64,000 nucleotides of DNA from Heracleum sosnowskyi (Eukaryota; Streptophyta; Magnoliopsida; Apiales; Apiaceae), in NCBI GenBank assembly GCA_030848705.1, contig CM061243.1, forward strand, positions 110,756,674-110,820,673, read 5' to 3'. Every line of letters begins with the position of its first letter. Positions within the stretch are counted from its first letter, which is position 1. The position numbers and the translations under genes are program-made. The notes below the pieces were generated by a model. That model saw only the letters and a list, made by a program, of their open reading frames with translations, made no database searches and was not told the origin of the DNA. Shown piece after piece: positions 34,831 to 45,600 of this stretch.

Positions 34831-35777
34831 TCAAGAGTAGTGTCAGAGTAGTTTTCTTACCTAATAATATGACCGATGAATGAATGTATGTTTGATATAT
34901 TGCAAGTTAGTTGTGGCATCAATTATCGGCTCTTGACATTGAAGGTATATAATGTATGATTTCTACCTCTCATTGCACAACATATTGAATTGAATGGACA
35001 AAATGTATGCAGTATACACATATCTAATTCTGTGAAAGTCATCAGTTATAGTCATCAGTGACATATACAGCTTCGTTAGGTTTAAAGACATCTGTCTAAA
35101 CATGAATTTGGCGGAGGGAGTAGGCGAGTAACTGAGTAGCTCTGTAGCACATTTCCCTTACTTTGTAGTTGTTTTCACATTTCCATTTGTAGGTATAGCG
35201 TCAATTTTTTTCTGCAAGTAGGCAAGAAAATTAAAAAAATTATATAGGGCCGGTGTACAGGTTTCAGGAGCATACTCTATTTAAACAAACATCACATTAA
35301 ACTCAGGATGTCATGTACAATATCGGGCTCCAATGGTCAGATGAAGTTGACCCACATTTGCTTACTGGAGGTCATGTAATGTTAAGCAGGAAACAAAGAA
35401 TCAATACAGTTCTGTCTTGAAGATGTCTATGAAGTTATACTACACATCTTTGTTTTATACGATTTTTTATGACTCGAGGGAAGAAGCAAATGTTATAATT
35501 CCATGAAGTTCTTTTTCTTCTTTTTTTGTTCTCCATTTTGCTTCAAGATTGATTTGCTTTTCCACCTATATGAAACAATAAGGTACCAAGGATAGCTACC
35601 AGATGACTTAAGATTAACAAATAACAATTATATTCAAGATTGAAAGAAATAATTAGGGGACTGCATATCCAGCAATATTTCTTAAGAAAAATTAGTATAC
35701 AGTGAAATGAAGATATGTAGTCGGGTATACACATTTGATATCAACCAGACAAACCCCATAAAGAAATTATACTTTTC
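34831..35777. other. AT-rich spacer, no gene seen
   Basis: No recognisable coding or repeat structure; it lies downstream of the RPA-like pseudogene and may include its untranslated or intron remnants. Confidence 0.4.
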
Positions 35778-36947
35778 TCAGGATGACACATACAGTGTAT
35801 CTAGATTTGTATAAATTTTACTATTTCTTGTGGTAGAAAAGTTAATTGTATCTGCATATAAGAGTAAATAAATGGTTAAAAAACTAATATAAGAATTAAA
35901 TCAATAATATCAATGAAATAAATATTTGTATAATATCTAATGATATTCGTTCAATTGAGATAAGATAGATTTATATCTGTGCAATTTCTAAAACTATATA
36001 TTATAAAAACATTAATAAAGATAATTACTTTTAAATATTTTAATCTGGGTAGATGTGATAATTATTATATAGGGTCCACCATCCTCCTTGTATAAATTTG
36101 TATCAACCATCTCGGCCAACTTTTCCCACAAAGTTATGGTACTGGTGATGGAGCTGTTTAAGAAAAAAATTAGAACAAATTAAATAAGTAAAACAAATAA
36201 ATTGGGGCAACCAAAGAAGTAATATAAAATTATAAGAAAAATAAAAACAATTAACAGTTATATTAAAATTGATATAATGCATAACTTACTAATTTGTGAC
36301 AATTTTGAGTCTCTTTTTTTCCAACCGCCTTTGACAACTTCAATGCCACCCAAGTAGGTCAAGCAGCCCACAACATCTAAATCAACATAGAAAAAATAAT
36401 ATTAGAACATGATAGTTTGAATTATAACTTATATAATAGTATTACTTATATATTACTCTAATATATTACTGCATAAAAAACGTGAGAGTATGTTGTTGTC
36501 ATTAATACGTGCATCAATCATATCCGGACATATGAACTCAAATCCATGCAGTGATATGTTGACGATGCCTTCTTCCAATCTCTTAGGCAACGTTATGCGT
36601 ATGAAATTAATTTAGACCCATGTGATAGTGGTCTATATTTCCTTTCCCTGTACTTGAAACAACTTTCAGATTTTTGATGCTGTAGACGGAGTCTTCCTCT
36701 AAAAGATTTTTGAACCGAGAGACCGGAATCTTCGGGATCGTAGCATGGATCAAATTTTCCTGTCATACAACATATCTTATAAAAGTTAATAGCATCATAC
36801 AATTTGACAAACTAATAATTTATAAGTATATTGATTTATTAACCTTTTCATCGATCAAAATACAGATTCCCACATTCTACACACTCGTACTCTTATCATC
36901 CGGGTATAGTTGATGTCGTTCAAAACATCCAACATGGTGTAGGCCAT
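35778..36947 (-). pseudogene. RPA70-like (replication protein A large subunit) pseudogene, five exons
   Basis: Minus-strand remnant of an RPA1-type single-strand DNA-binding protein, covering the N-terminal start and OB folds. Exon 1 (36947-36844) starts MAYTMLDVLNDIN and has VRVCRMWES, then ILIDEK in a shifted frame. Exon 2 (36758 to about 36470) reads IHATIPK...FKNLLEEDSVYSI and, after a stop at 36609-36607, EGIVNISLHGFEF. Exon 3 (about 36378-36290) has VVGCLTYLGGIEVVKGG. Exon 4 (about 36153-36010) has TITLWEKLAEMV and IIIITSTQIK. Exon 5 (35851-35778) has RNSKIYTNLDT and stops. This order of motifs is that of plant RPA70-like proteins, which are also carried by Helitrons. Stops and shifts show it is dead. 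It lies about 1.1 kb inside a Helitron 5' end (38049) on the same strand. Confidence 0.72.
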
Positions 36948-37084
36948 AGTTGTATTGATTGTAAATATGGTTGTAAAAATTTAAAGCTATGTAAAAAAGT
37001 TTCGGTATAGATTTTTTGTTATGAATGGCCTTTAATTTATAGTTGTTTGTAAGGTGAATAACATGAAAATCCATTATGTTTAAA

Positions 37085-37960
37085 AGTCAAAAAGTATTAT
37101 AAAAGAAAAGTTCTATAAAGTTTTAAAATAATAAAAGAAAGTTCTTTCAAGTTTGAAAATAATAAAAGAAAGTTTTATCAAGTTTGAAAATAATAAAAGA
37201 AAGTTATATCAAGATTGAAAATAATAAAAGAGAAAATTGCACTTATTAACATAAGATCCCAAAAATAGAATGCAATTTGATTCCGTAAATAATTTGGGCA
37301 ATATATGCAAACTAAAGTATTCAATTTTACGTTGTTAGATAGGAAGCAAAGATTACTATAATCATGGTGTTCTTGATTATCACTCGACCGTGACAACACT
37401 AACAATCGTTTTTTTTTTTAAACTAACGACAACTATAAATGCCACACTTTTTCAGGTGCCAATATCTAAATATAGTAGAATTTTCTTCATTATTTGTTAT
37501 TTTAAAAAGAAACTAATTTTAAAAAGAAACTAAAAAATTGTTTTGCAACTTTTTAATTTATTAAAAGAAAGTTATATCAAGATTGAAATTCGAAAATAAT
37601 AAGAAAGTTGTAATTTTCTAAATCAAAGAAAGTTCTATCAAGTTTGAAAATAATAAAAGAAAGTTCTATCAAGATTGAAAATAATAAAAAAGAAAATTGC
37701 AATTAATAAGAGCCTACAAATTCGAAAATAATAAGGAAGTTGTAATTTTCTAAATCAAAGAAAGTTCTATCAAGTCCTACAAATTCGAAAATAATAAGGA
37801 AGTTGTAATAATTTTCTAAATCAAATAAAGTTTATCAAGTCCTACAAATTCGAAAATAATAAGGAAGTTGTAATAATTTTCTAAATCAAAGAAAGTTCTA
37901 TCAAGTCCTACAAATTCGAAAATAATAAAGAAGTTATAATTATTAAAATTAAAAAATGTG
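37085..37960. repeat. AT-rich minisatellite (~31-bp and ~60-bp units)
   Basis: Repeats of AAAGAAAGTTCTATCAAGT plus TTGAAAATAATAA at 37085-37230 and 37560-37690, and a longer unit with CCTACAAATTCGAAAATAAT and GAAGTTGTAAT at 37700-37940. No coding content. Confidence 0.8.
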
Positions 37961-38049
37961 AAAAATTGAGAAAATTAGAAAAATAGAACGGAGCGATTCT
38001 AGAGCGCCACCTCACCGCCCTCGTCTTCTCCTTTATATAAGTATATTGA
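37961..38049 (-). mobile_element. Helitron family B 5' terminus
   Basis: Matches the 5' ends of the other family B copies: TCAATATACTTATATAAAGG at 38049 on the minus strand, then GGTGAGGTGGCGCTCTA and TCCGTTCTATTTTTC. No matching 3' end was found to the left, so this is either a long element that includes the RPA-like pseudogene or a truncated copy. Confidence 0.65.
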
Positions 38050-38055
38050 TTGATT

Positions 38056-38588
38056 TTTTTGTAACAAAATCTACTCCTTTTTTCAAAAATATTACAGACA
38101 ATTACCTTTAATTTAAAACATATTACCATTAATAATAAATAATATAAAAATACTAACTAACTAACCTTTTATCATTAAAACACTTTTTTTAACAAAATAT
38201 ACTCTTTTTTCAAAAATATCACGAGAAATTATCTTGATATTAAAACATATTACCTTTTATAATAAATAATAAAATAATATAAAAATAGGAACTAGGTGAT
38301 TGTCTTTTATCATTAAAACACTTTTTTGTAACAAAATCTACGGTTTTCGGTCATTTATTCTATTTAATAAATAATAAAATAATATAAAAATAGTAACTAG
38401 CTGATTTTCTTTTATCATTAAAACACTTTTTGTAACAAAATCTACTCAATTTTCAAAAATATCACGGGTAATTACATTTAAATAAAAACATATTACCTTT
38501 TATAATAACTAATAAAATAATATAAAAATAGTAATTAGGTGATTGTCTTTTATCTTTAAAACATTTTTTTGTAACAAAATCTACTCCC
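38056..38588 (+). repeat. Helitron-like body repeats
   Basis: Four units of the ~130-bp subrepeat (AACAAAATCTACTC, AAAATATCACGGG). It is the uninterrupted version of the block at 27951-28586. Confidence 0.75.
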
Positions 38589-39033
38589 CTGACAGCAAGT
38601 TTGGAACTCCTGACAGCATCTATTGCGGGGATTTCTTACTGTCACCAAAAACGCATTCTTGTGACAGCAAGCTTAGAGATCAGGATACTGTCTCAGAGGG
38701 ATAAACTTTGAATTGGGGATCTACCCAGTCAAACATGTGATAGTTTGGATGTTCAAGAAACAGGCGTGCTGCAGTATCCCAACACTACATCAGGTCTGCA
38801 AGACTACGACAGAAGCTTGAGAGATCACATGACAAAGCTCACCAATTCAAGAGTATGACAAATCAACATCTACTGCAATTGTGTTAGCTAAATATAGAAT
38901 GTATCTAAATTGCTTTTTCTGTAATGATAAATCTGTTTGTATAGCAATTTGGGTAAGACACGCGGGTAGGCAAATTGTAAGAAGCTGCCACTTGAGAATG
39001 ACATCAGCTTCACAAACCCGTGATGATAGAGAT
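38589..39033 (+). repeat. Left part of an older copia LTR fragment
   Basis: Together with 52172-52455 this forms an older LTR-like sequence into which the Sirevirus at 39034-52166 inserted (target duplication GAGAT). The left part carries TGACAGCAAG or close variants at 38590, 38611 and 38661. The right part ends CAACCCCCCCTTCTGCAATACTC then GGACCAACA, a copia LTR end type. The outer flanks share no 5-bp duplication, so it is truncated. Confidence 0.6.
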
Positions 39034-40070
39034 TGTTAGGAATATGTTGATTCTTGATGATAATTGTAAAAACACTTAGTAGATTTTGTATTAAGTTATT
39101 TTGTAACTGTCAACGAAATGGCATGCTTTGCAGTGTTTCGTTGACAGGAAGCTCATCAACGGAATGAGTGTTGTAGCAATTGCACTGTACAATACTTCAC
39201 AGTTTGATATGCATTTGATGTATGTATTAGATAGGTTTCCTAAGTCATGTTGACTAAGTACTAGATAGGCAAAATAGGTTGGTTAATTGTAAGTATATCA
39301 TGCCTTGTAATTTTGCCTAAGTGAAGACATGTCAACGGTATGAAGATTACTCTATCAACGGAACAAGGATACACCATCAACGGAATGAAGTTTACTCATC
39401 AACGAAATGAAGTTTACTCATCAACGAAATGGAGAATAAAGCTATCAACGAAACACATCTCCCTGCTATCAACGAATCATTATTGCTTTTCTGAATAGTT
39501 GACAAAGTGATAGTGACAGTTTACTGAACAGATCTAAAGGTGATGTGGAAGTGTACTTTGCATTGGAAACCATTAAAATGGACATGGGGAATAAGGAAAC
39601 ATCCCAGTTTCCAATTGGGCTCTTGGGAGTGATCATAATAAGCATGAAGACAAAAGCAAGGATCTCCAAGGACCACTGGACAAAGGGATGAAAAGCAAAC
39701 TATTGGCGGTTATCTTTAGTGTACTTTAGAGTAGCCAAAAATAGTATTGTAAACTTGGGAATATATAACCAAGTGTAGCAGTTAGAAAGAAGGTAAGAGA
39801 AGAAAAACAAATAGTTTGTATTAGCTATCTTTGAGAGCATTCTTCTCTACAACTCTGTAACTGAGCAGCTGTGTACTTTTGTATCACAGATTATTTCCGC
39901 AATAAAAACACTTCAGTTGGATCATCAAACAATCCAACTAAATTATTGATATCTTGTGTTTTTGTTTATTCAGTTCAGTTTTATTTTATCATTGTTTTAA
40001 GTTTAAGAAAATATCAAGAATTGTATTCAACCCCTCTTCTACAATTCTGTTAGGTCATTTGGGAATAACA
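39034..40070 (+). repeat. 5' LTR of the complete Sirevirus
   Basis: TGTTAGGAATATG ... GGGAATAACA, 1037 bp. TATA box ATATATAA at about 39771-39778, and a polyadenylation-region pattern before the CAACCCCTCTTCTAC end. The U3 holds ten copies of a short word (39110-39479). Confidence 0.95.
39110..39479. repeat. Array of ten TCAACGRAAY words in 5' LTR
   Basis: Copies at 39110, 39135 (inverted), 39155, 39331 (TCAACGGTATG), 39354, 39376, 39398, 39420, 39444 and 39468. The core is TCAACGGAATG or TCAACGAAATG / AAAC. They lie upstream of the TATA box. Confidence 0.92.
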
Positions 40071-40090
40071 ATTGGTATCAGAACAAGCTT
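40071..40090 (+). other. Primer-binding site (initiator-Met tRNA type)
   Basis: ATTGGTATCAGAACAAGC directly follows the LTR end; TGGTATCAGA is the common plant copia primer site. Confidence 0.92.
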
Positions 40091-40133
40091 CTAACATACA
40101 AGAAGTTTAAAGATCAAGACCAAAACAGAAACC

Positions 40134-42605
40134 ATGGTGAAGAAGGATGCAGGTGTGAAGATACCAGTTCTTGATAAGGACAATTACTTTCACTGGAAAG
40201 TAAAGATGCATTTACATCTCATGTCTATGGATGAGAGATATGTAGACTGCATTGAGAAAGGTCCACACGTTCCCATGAAGTTTGCATCTAGAATTGGAGT
40301 GCCAGATGATGCTCCTGACGTAGAAATTCCAAAACTTGTCTCAGAATGGACTATTGAAGATCTTGCAGAAATCCATAAAGATAAGAGAACCATGAACATT
40401 CTGTTTAATGGTTTGGAGCAAGAGATGTTTGATAATGTCATAAACTGTACAACCTCCAAAGAAGTATGGGACACTGTCAGAACACTATGTGAAGGAACTG
40501 AGCAAGTAAGGGAGAACAAAATGCAACTCCTCATACAACAATATGAGCACTTTCACTTTAAAGCTGGTGAAACCCTAAATGACACGTTTAGTAGGTTTCA
40601 AAAGCTTCTGAATGGATTAAAGTTGTATGGGAGAATCTACCAAACTAAGGACTCAAACCTTAAATTTCTAAGAGCTCTTCCAAAAGAATGGAAGCCTATG
40701 ACTGTTTCTCTAAGAAACACTCAAGAGTACAAAGATTACACTCTTGAAAGGCTGTATGGAACATTGAAGACTTATGAGCTGGAAATGGAGCAAGATGAGG
40801 AAATTGAAAAGGTACAGAAGAAGGGTGGATCCATTGCATTGATTGCATCTGTGAACCAACTGGAAGATGACACTGAAGAAGCTGCAAAGGCCACAACTAG
40901 TCGATCTAGTTGTAGGAGTGATGTTAGCAAGGGTAAAGACAAGATGACAGAAGAAGAAGAATCAGAACCAGCCAACTTGGATGACTTAGATGAGATTGAT
41001 GAACACATTGCTTTTCTGTCAAGAAAATTCTCTAAGTTCAAGTTCAAAAGAAACTCAGAAGCAAGGCCACCAAGAAGAGACTTTCAACCTAGCAAAACAA
41101 ACTGGATTGAAAAGTCTAAATCTAAATGTTTCAATTGTGGAATGCTTGGTCACTTTGCTGGAGACTGCAGAAAGCCCAAGATTGAGAAGAGCAACAGGAA
41201 ATTTGAGCCTGTTGATTATAAAAAGAAATACTTTGAACTTCTCAAGCAAAAGGAAAAGGCTTTCATGTCTCAGGAGTATGATTGGGCTGGTAATGGTGAA
41301 GATTCTGATGATGATGTTGAGTATGTCAACTTGGCTCTTATGGCTGACAATCATGAGCAGGAAGCAAGTTCCTCAAGCAACCAGGTAACAATTACTAATC
41401 TTTCTGAGCTTTCTAAAGAGGAATGCGATAGTGCAGTAAATGAAATGTCTACTGTATTATATAATTTGCGTGTTACTCTTAAATCACTTACCAAAGAGAA
41501 TTCAAGAATTAAAGAGACTAATTTGCTCTTAAGTGATAGGAATGCAATGTTAGAAGCACAGCTCATTGAATTTGAGAAAATGAGATGTGTTAGTAGGGAT
41601 GCTAAGAAGGAACTTGAGAACGTGTTACAAAGGGAAGAAATTCTTAAGACACAACTAGAAATAGAACAGAGTGTGATTGCTAAATGGAAAGATGCCAGGA
41701 ATGTTGCTACCAACATCATTAATGTTCAAGGTATGGAATCTTTCTGTGAACAATCATGGAAAAAGAACAAAGAGAAACTAGGGTATGCTTGTGAAGCCTT
41801 AGATTCAGAAACAGAGTCAACAAACAACAATGATCATTTGTTGAAGGTTGATATGTCAACGGAATGCGATGTTCCGTTGACACATGAACCATCAACCGAT
41901 CAGGGTGTTTCGTTGACAGAGAAAAGAAAAGATGAACTCACTAGACTTAATAATAAGTATGGTCCTGTCACCAAGAACTTTGTTCAAGGTGAGTCTAGTA
42001 AATCAAAGAAAGTTGAGAAGCCTGTTGAGAGAGCAAATGTAGGTCACTTGTCCAACAAGCAATTGAAAGATAAAATAGAGAATGTTCAAATTGAGGCTAA
42101 GGGAAATAAAAGGAATAACAGGAATGGCAAAGTAGGAATTAACAAACACAACAATTACACACCTGATAAATATGCTCCTAGAAAGACTTGTGTCAATTGT
42201 GGAAGTGTTAGTCATCTATCTACTAACTGCAAATCTGTTAAGAAAACTGCTAATGTGAAAATTCCCAAGCCTGCAATGAATAATCTTATGCCTACAATGC
42301 CTGTTATGCCTAACATGTTTGCTCCATGTGCACAATTTCAGAATCCATATGCTAACATATCATTTGTGCCTAATCCATACATGAATATGTTTAGTATGCC
42401 ACAAATGCCATGGAATATGAATAATATGTGTGTTCCTTCAAATATGCATGCTGTAAATGAAAATGTGAGCAACAATCAGAAATCAACACCAAGAGTAAAA
42501 GTTGATTTAAATCAATCTGAGCCCAAGGTGAAAAATGATGTAAAAAGAAAAGCAAAGGCTAACAAAACAGGACCCAAGGAAACTTGGGTACCAAAATCGA
42601 CTTGA
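40134..42605 (+). CDS. gag: Sirevirus gag polyprotein
   Basis: Intact 823-residue gag starting at ATG 40134, 63 bp after the primer site. Residues about 60-210 are the UBN2-type gag core (KEVWDTVRTLCEGTEQVREN, LRALPKEWKPM). Residues about 270-300 are acidic. A CCHC zinc knuckle CFNCGMLGHFAGDC lies near 332-345. A long coiled coil spans about 420-560. A second CCHC (CVNCGSVSHLSTNC) is near 686-699, followed by a Met/Pro/Asn-rich stretch (about 715-770). The protein is much longer than a minimal copia gag, as in sireviruses. Between coiled coil and second knuckle (41855-41918) is a cluster of the LTR word in frames STE / PLT / SLT. The frame ends GPKETWVPKST and the pol frame opens a few codons earlier. 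Confidence 0.93.
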   Translation: MVKKDAGVKIPVLDKDNYFHWKVKMHLHLMSMDERYVDCIEKGPHVPMKFASRIGVPDDAPDVEIPKLVSEWTIEDLAEIHKDKRTMNILFNGLEQEMFDNVINCTTSKEVWDTVRTLCEGTEQVRENKMQLLIQQYEHFHFKAGETLNDTFSRFQKLLNGLKLYGRIYQTKDSNLKFLRALPKEWKPMTVSLRNTQEYKDYTLERLYGTLKTYELEMEQDEEIEKVQKKGGSIALIASVNQLEDDTEEAAKATTSRSSCRSDVSKGKDKMTEEEESEPANLDDLDEIDEHIAFLSRKFSKFKFKRNSEARPPRRDFQPSKTNWIEKSKSKCFNCGMLGHFAGDCRKPKIEKSNRKFEPVDYKKKYFELLKQKEKAFMSQEYDWAGNGEDSDDDVEYVNLALMADNHEQEASSSSNQVTITNLSELSKEECDSAVNEMSTVLYNLRVTLKSLTKENSRIKETNLLLSDRNAMLEAQLIEFEKMRCVSRDAKKELENVLQREEILKTQLEIEQSVIAKWKDARNVATNIINVQGMESFCEQSWKKNKEKLGYACEALDSETESTNNNDHLLKVDMSTECDVPLTHEPSTDQGVSLTEKRKDELTRLNNKYGPVTKNFVQGESSKSKKVEKPVERANVGHLSNKQLKDKIENVQIEAKGNKRNNRNGKVGINKHNNYTPDKYAPRKTCVNCGSVSHLSTNCKSVKKTANVKIPKPAMNNLMPTMPVMPNMFAPCAQFQNPYANISFVPNPYMNMFSMPQMPWNMNNMCVPSNMHAVNENVSNNQKSTPRVKVDLNQSEPKVKNDVKRKAKANKTGPKETWVPKST
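41855..41918. repeat. TCAACGRAAY word cluster in gag
   Basis: GTCAACGGAATG (41855), GTTCCGTTGACA (41871, inverted), a variant ATCAACCGAT (41891) and GTTTCGTTGACA (41907, inverted). Confidence 0.88.
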
Positions 42606-45600
42606 TTTGGTTCTATTGTGTGCAGGGAGACAAAAAGAATCTTTGGTACTTGGATAGTGGTTGTTCAAGACACATGACTGGTGATTCTACCCTGCTCACA
42701 GAGTTTCAGGAAAGAGCTGGCCCTTGTATTGCTTTTGGAGATGACAGCAAAGGCTACACAAAGGGATATGGCTTGATTTCAAAAGAGAATGTCATCATAG
42801 ATGAGGTTGCATTGGTGGATGGTCTCAAGCACAATTTGCTTAGTATCAGTCAACTTTGTGACAAAGGATTTTTAGTTACTTTTTCTAAAGAAGCCTGTGT
42901 TGTTTCTAAAGGAGGAAACAACAATGTGGTAATGACTGGATTCAGAAGAGGGAATGTGTACATTGCTGACTTTAGTAGCACAAGTCCAGACACCATCACT
43001 TGTCTTTTCAGCAAAGCAAGCAAGGATGAAAGTTGGCTATGGCACAAGAAATTATCTCATCTGAATTTCAAGGTTATGAATGATTTGGTAAGGAAGGATC
43101 TTGCTAGAGGAATTCCACAGGTGGAGTTTTCCAAGGATGGTTTGTGTGATGCCTGTCAAAAAGGGAAACAAAAGAAGGCATCATTCAAAAGCAAGACAGA
43201 GTCATCAATTGTCCATCAGCTTGAGTTACTTCATATGGATCTGTTTGGCCCTGTAAATGTCATGTCTATTTCAAAGAAGAAATATTGTCTTGTGATTGTT
43301 GATGATTTTTCTAGATTTACTTGGACCTTCTTTTTACATTCTAAAGATGAGGCAAGTGAAATCATTATCAATCACATCAAGATGGTAAACAATCATCCTG
43401 ACTTGAAAGTAAGAAGGATCAGGAGTGACAATGGGACAGAATTCAAGAATTCAAGCATGAAGATATTCTGTGAAGAAAATGGTATTATGCATGAGTTTTC
43501 AGCAGCAAGGACACCACAGCAAAATGGTGTAGTTGAAAGGAAAAACAGAACACTTATTGAAGCTGCCAGGACAATGCTAGATGAATCAAAGTTACCAACT
43601 TATTTTTGGGCTGAGGCAGTTAACACAGCTTGCTTCACTCAGAATATTTCTTTGATTAATCAGGCCAAGGGAATGACCCCTTATCAACTACTCAAAAGAA
43701 AGAAGCCACTATTGGATTTTCTTCATGTCTTTGGATGCAAGTGCTTTGTTCTGAGAAATCAAGCTGAGCATTTGGGGAAATTTGAAGCAAAGGCAGATGA
43801 AGCAATATTTGTGGGATATGCAGCAGGGAAAGCTTACAGAGTCTATAATCTCAGAACCAACATTGTTATGGAATCTGTACATGTTGTTTTTGATGATCTC
43901 AAAATTCAAGGTCTCTGTGATGAAGGTTTCCATGAAAGTCTCTCTTTTGAGAATGAGGAAGGAGAACGAATGAATCATGTTAAGACTACTGAGAAACAGC
44001 CTAAAGTTGTTGTATCTAGCACAGATGAGAGCAGCAGTGAAGATGAAATTGCTGCATTAAGATTGAAAAGAATAGTTGCTAGTAGACCAAATGGTCATTT
44101 CGTTGACAGTCAAGATGGTGGTTTCGTTGACAGTCAAAATGAGCGTTTCGTTGACAGCCAAAACAGTCATACCGTTGAAGGTCATAGAAATGTCTCAAGA
44201 AGTGATCATTTAGGGACAACAAACTCAGGGGGAGTTTCTCAAGGACAAATATCCAATCAAGGCAATCATGATCATGAAGCTACCTCATCAAGAGCAAATC
44301 TACCTCCCTCAAGAAAATGGACTAAAGATCATCCCTTTGAACTTATTATAGGTGATGTTTCTTCAAAAGTCCAAACTAGAAGAGCAACTCAAGAAGAATG
44401 TCTATATAGCAGCTTTCTGTCTCAAGATGAGCCAAAGAAAGTTGAGGATGCACTTCTAGATCCAGATTGGGTTTTGGCTATGCAAGAAGAGCTAAACCAA
44501 TTTGAAAGGAACAATGTTTGGAAGCTGGTGCCCAAGCCTAAGGACAGGAGTATAATAGGCACAAAATGGGTGTTCAGAAACAAGATGGATGAAAATGGCA
44601 TAGTCACAAGGAACAAAGCAAGACTAGTTGCAAAAGGCTACTCACAGGAAGAAGGAATTGATTTTGATGAAACATTTACTCCTGTTGCAAGACTAGAAGC
44701 AATAAGGATTTTCCTAGCCTATGCAGCCCATGCCAATTTCAAAGTCTATCAAATGGATGTGAAAAGTGCTTTTCTGAATGGGGAATTGGAAGAGGAGGTC
44801 TATGTAAGTCAACCTCCTGGTTTTGAAGATGATGATTTTCCAGAATATGTATACTTCCTCCTCAAAGCACTCTATGGTTTGAAACAAGCACCTAGAGCCT
44901 GGTATGACACACTCTCACAGTTTCTTCTTGAGAATCATTTCACTAGAGGTACTGTAGATAAAACTCTTTTTCACAGGATTGTGAATGGCTCTACTATACT
45001 TGTTCAAATTTATGTAGATGACATAATCTTTGGGTCTACAGATGTGAAACTTTGTCAAAAGTTTGCCAAGCTTATGCAAAGTAAATATGAAATGAGCATG
45101 ATGGGAGAATTAACTTACTTTCTTGGTCTTCAAGTGAAGCAAGTTAATGAAGGCATTTTCATTAGTCAAACAAAATATATTCATGATTTATTAAAGAAAT
45201 TTAATTTAATGGAATGCTCTCCTGCCAAAACTCCCATGCCCACTGCCACCAAACTTGAATTGAATACTAAGGAAAAATCTGTGGACATTTCAAGTTACAG
45301 AGGCATGGTAGGCTCACTTTTGTATTTAACAGCTAGTAGACCTGATATTATGTTTGCTACATGTCTATGTGCTAGATTTCAGGCTGATCCTAGGGAATCC
45401 CATTTAGTTGCTATTAAAAGGATTTTCAGATATCTCAAGGGAACACCAAACCTTGGCATTTGGTATCCTAGAGAATCTGGTTTTGAACTAATTGGTTATT
45501 CAGATGCAGATTATGCAGGATGTAAAATTGACAGGAAAAGCACAACAGGCACCTGTCAATTCTTAGGAAACAAGCTTGTGTCATGGTTCAGCAAGAAACA

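Noticed and set aside
36593..36802. Separate 69-residue gene
   Set aside because: It is another frame of the RPA70-like exon 2, whose motifs lie in the frame starting near 36758.
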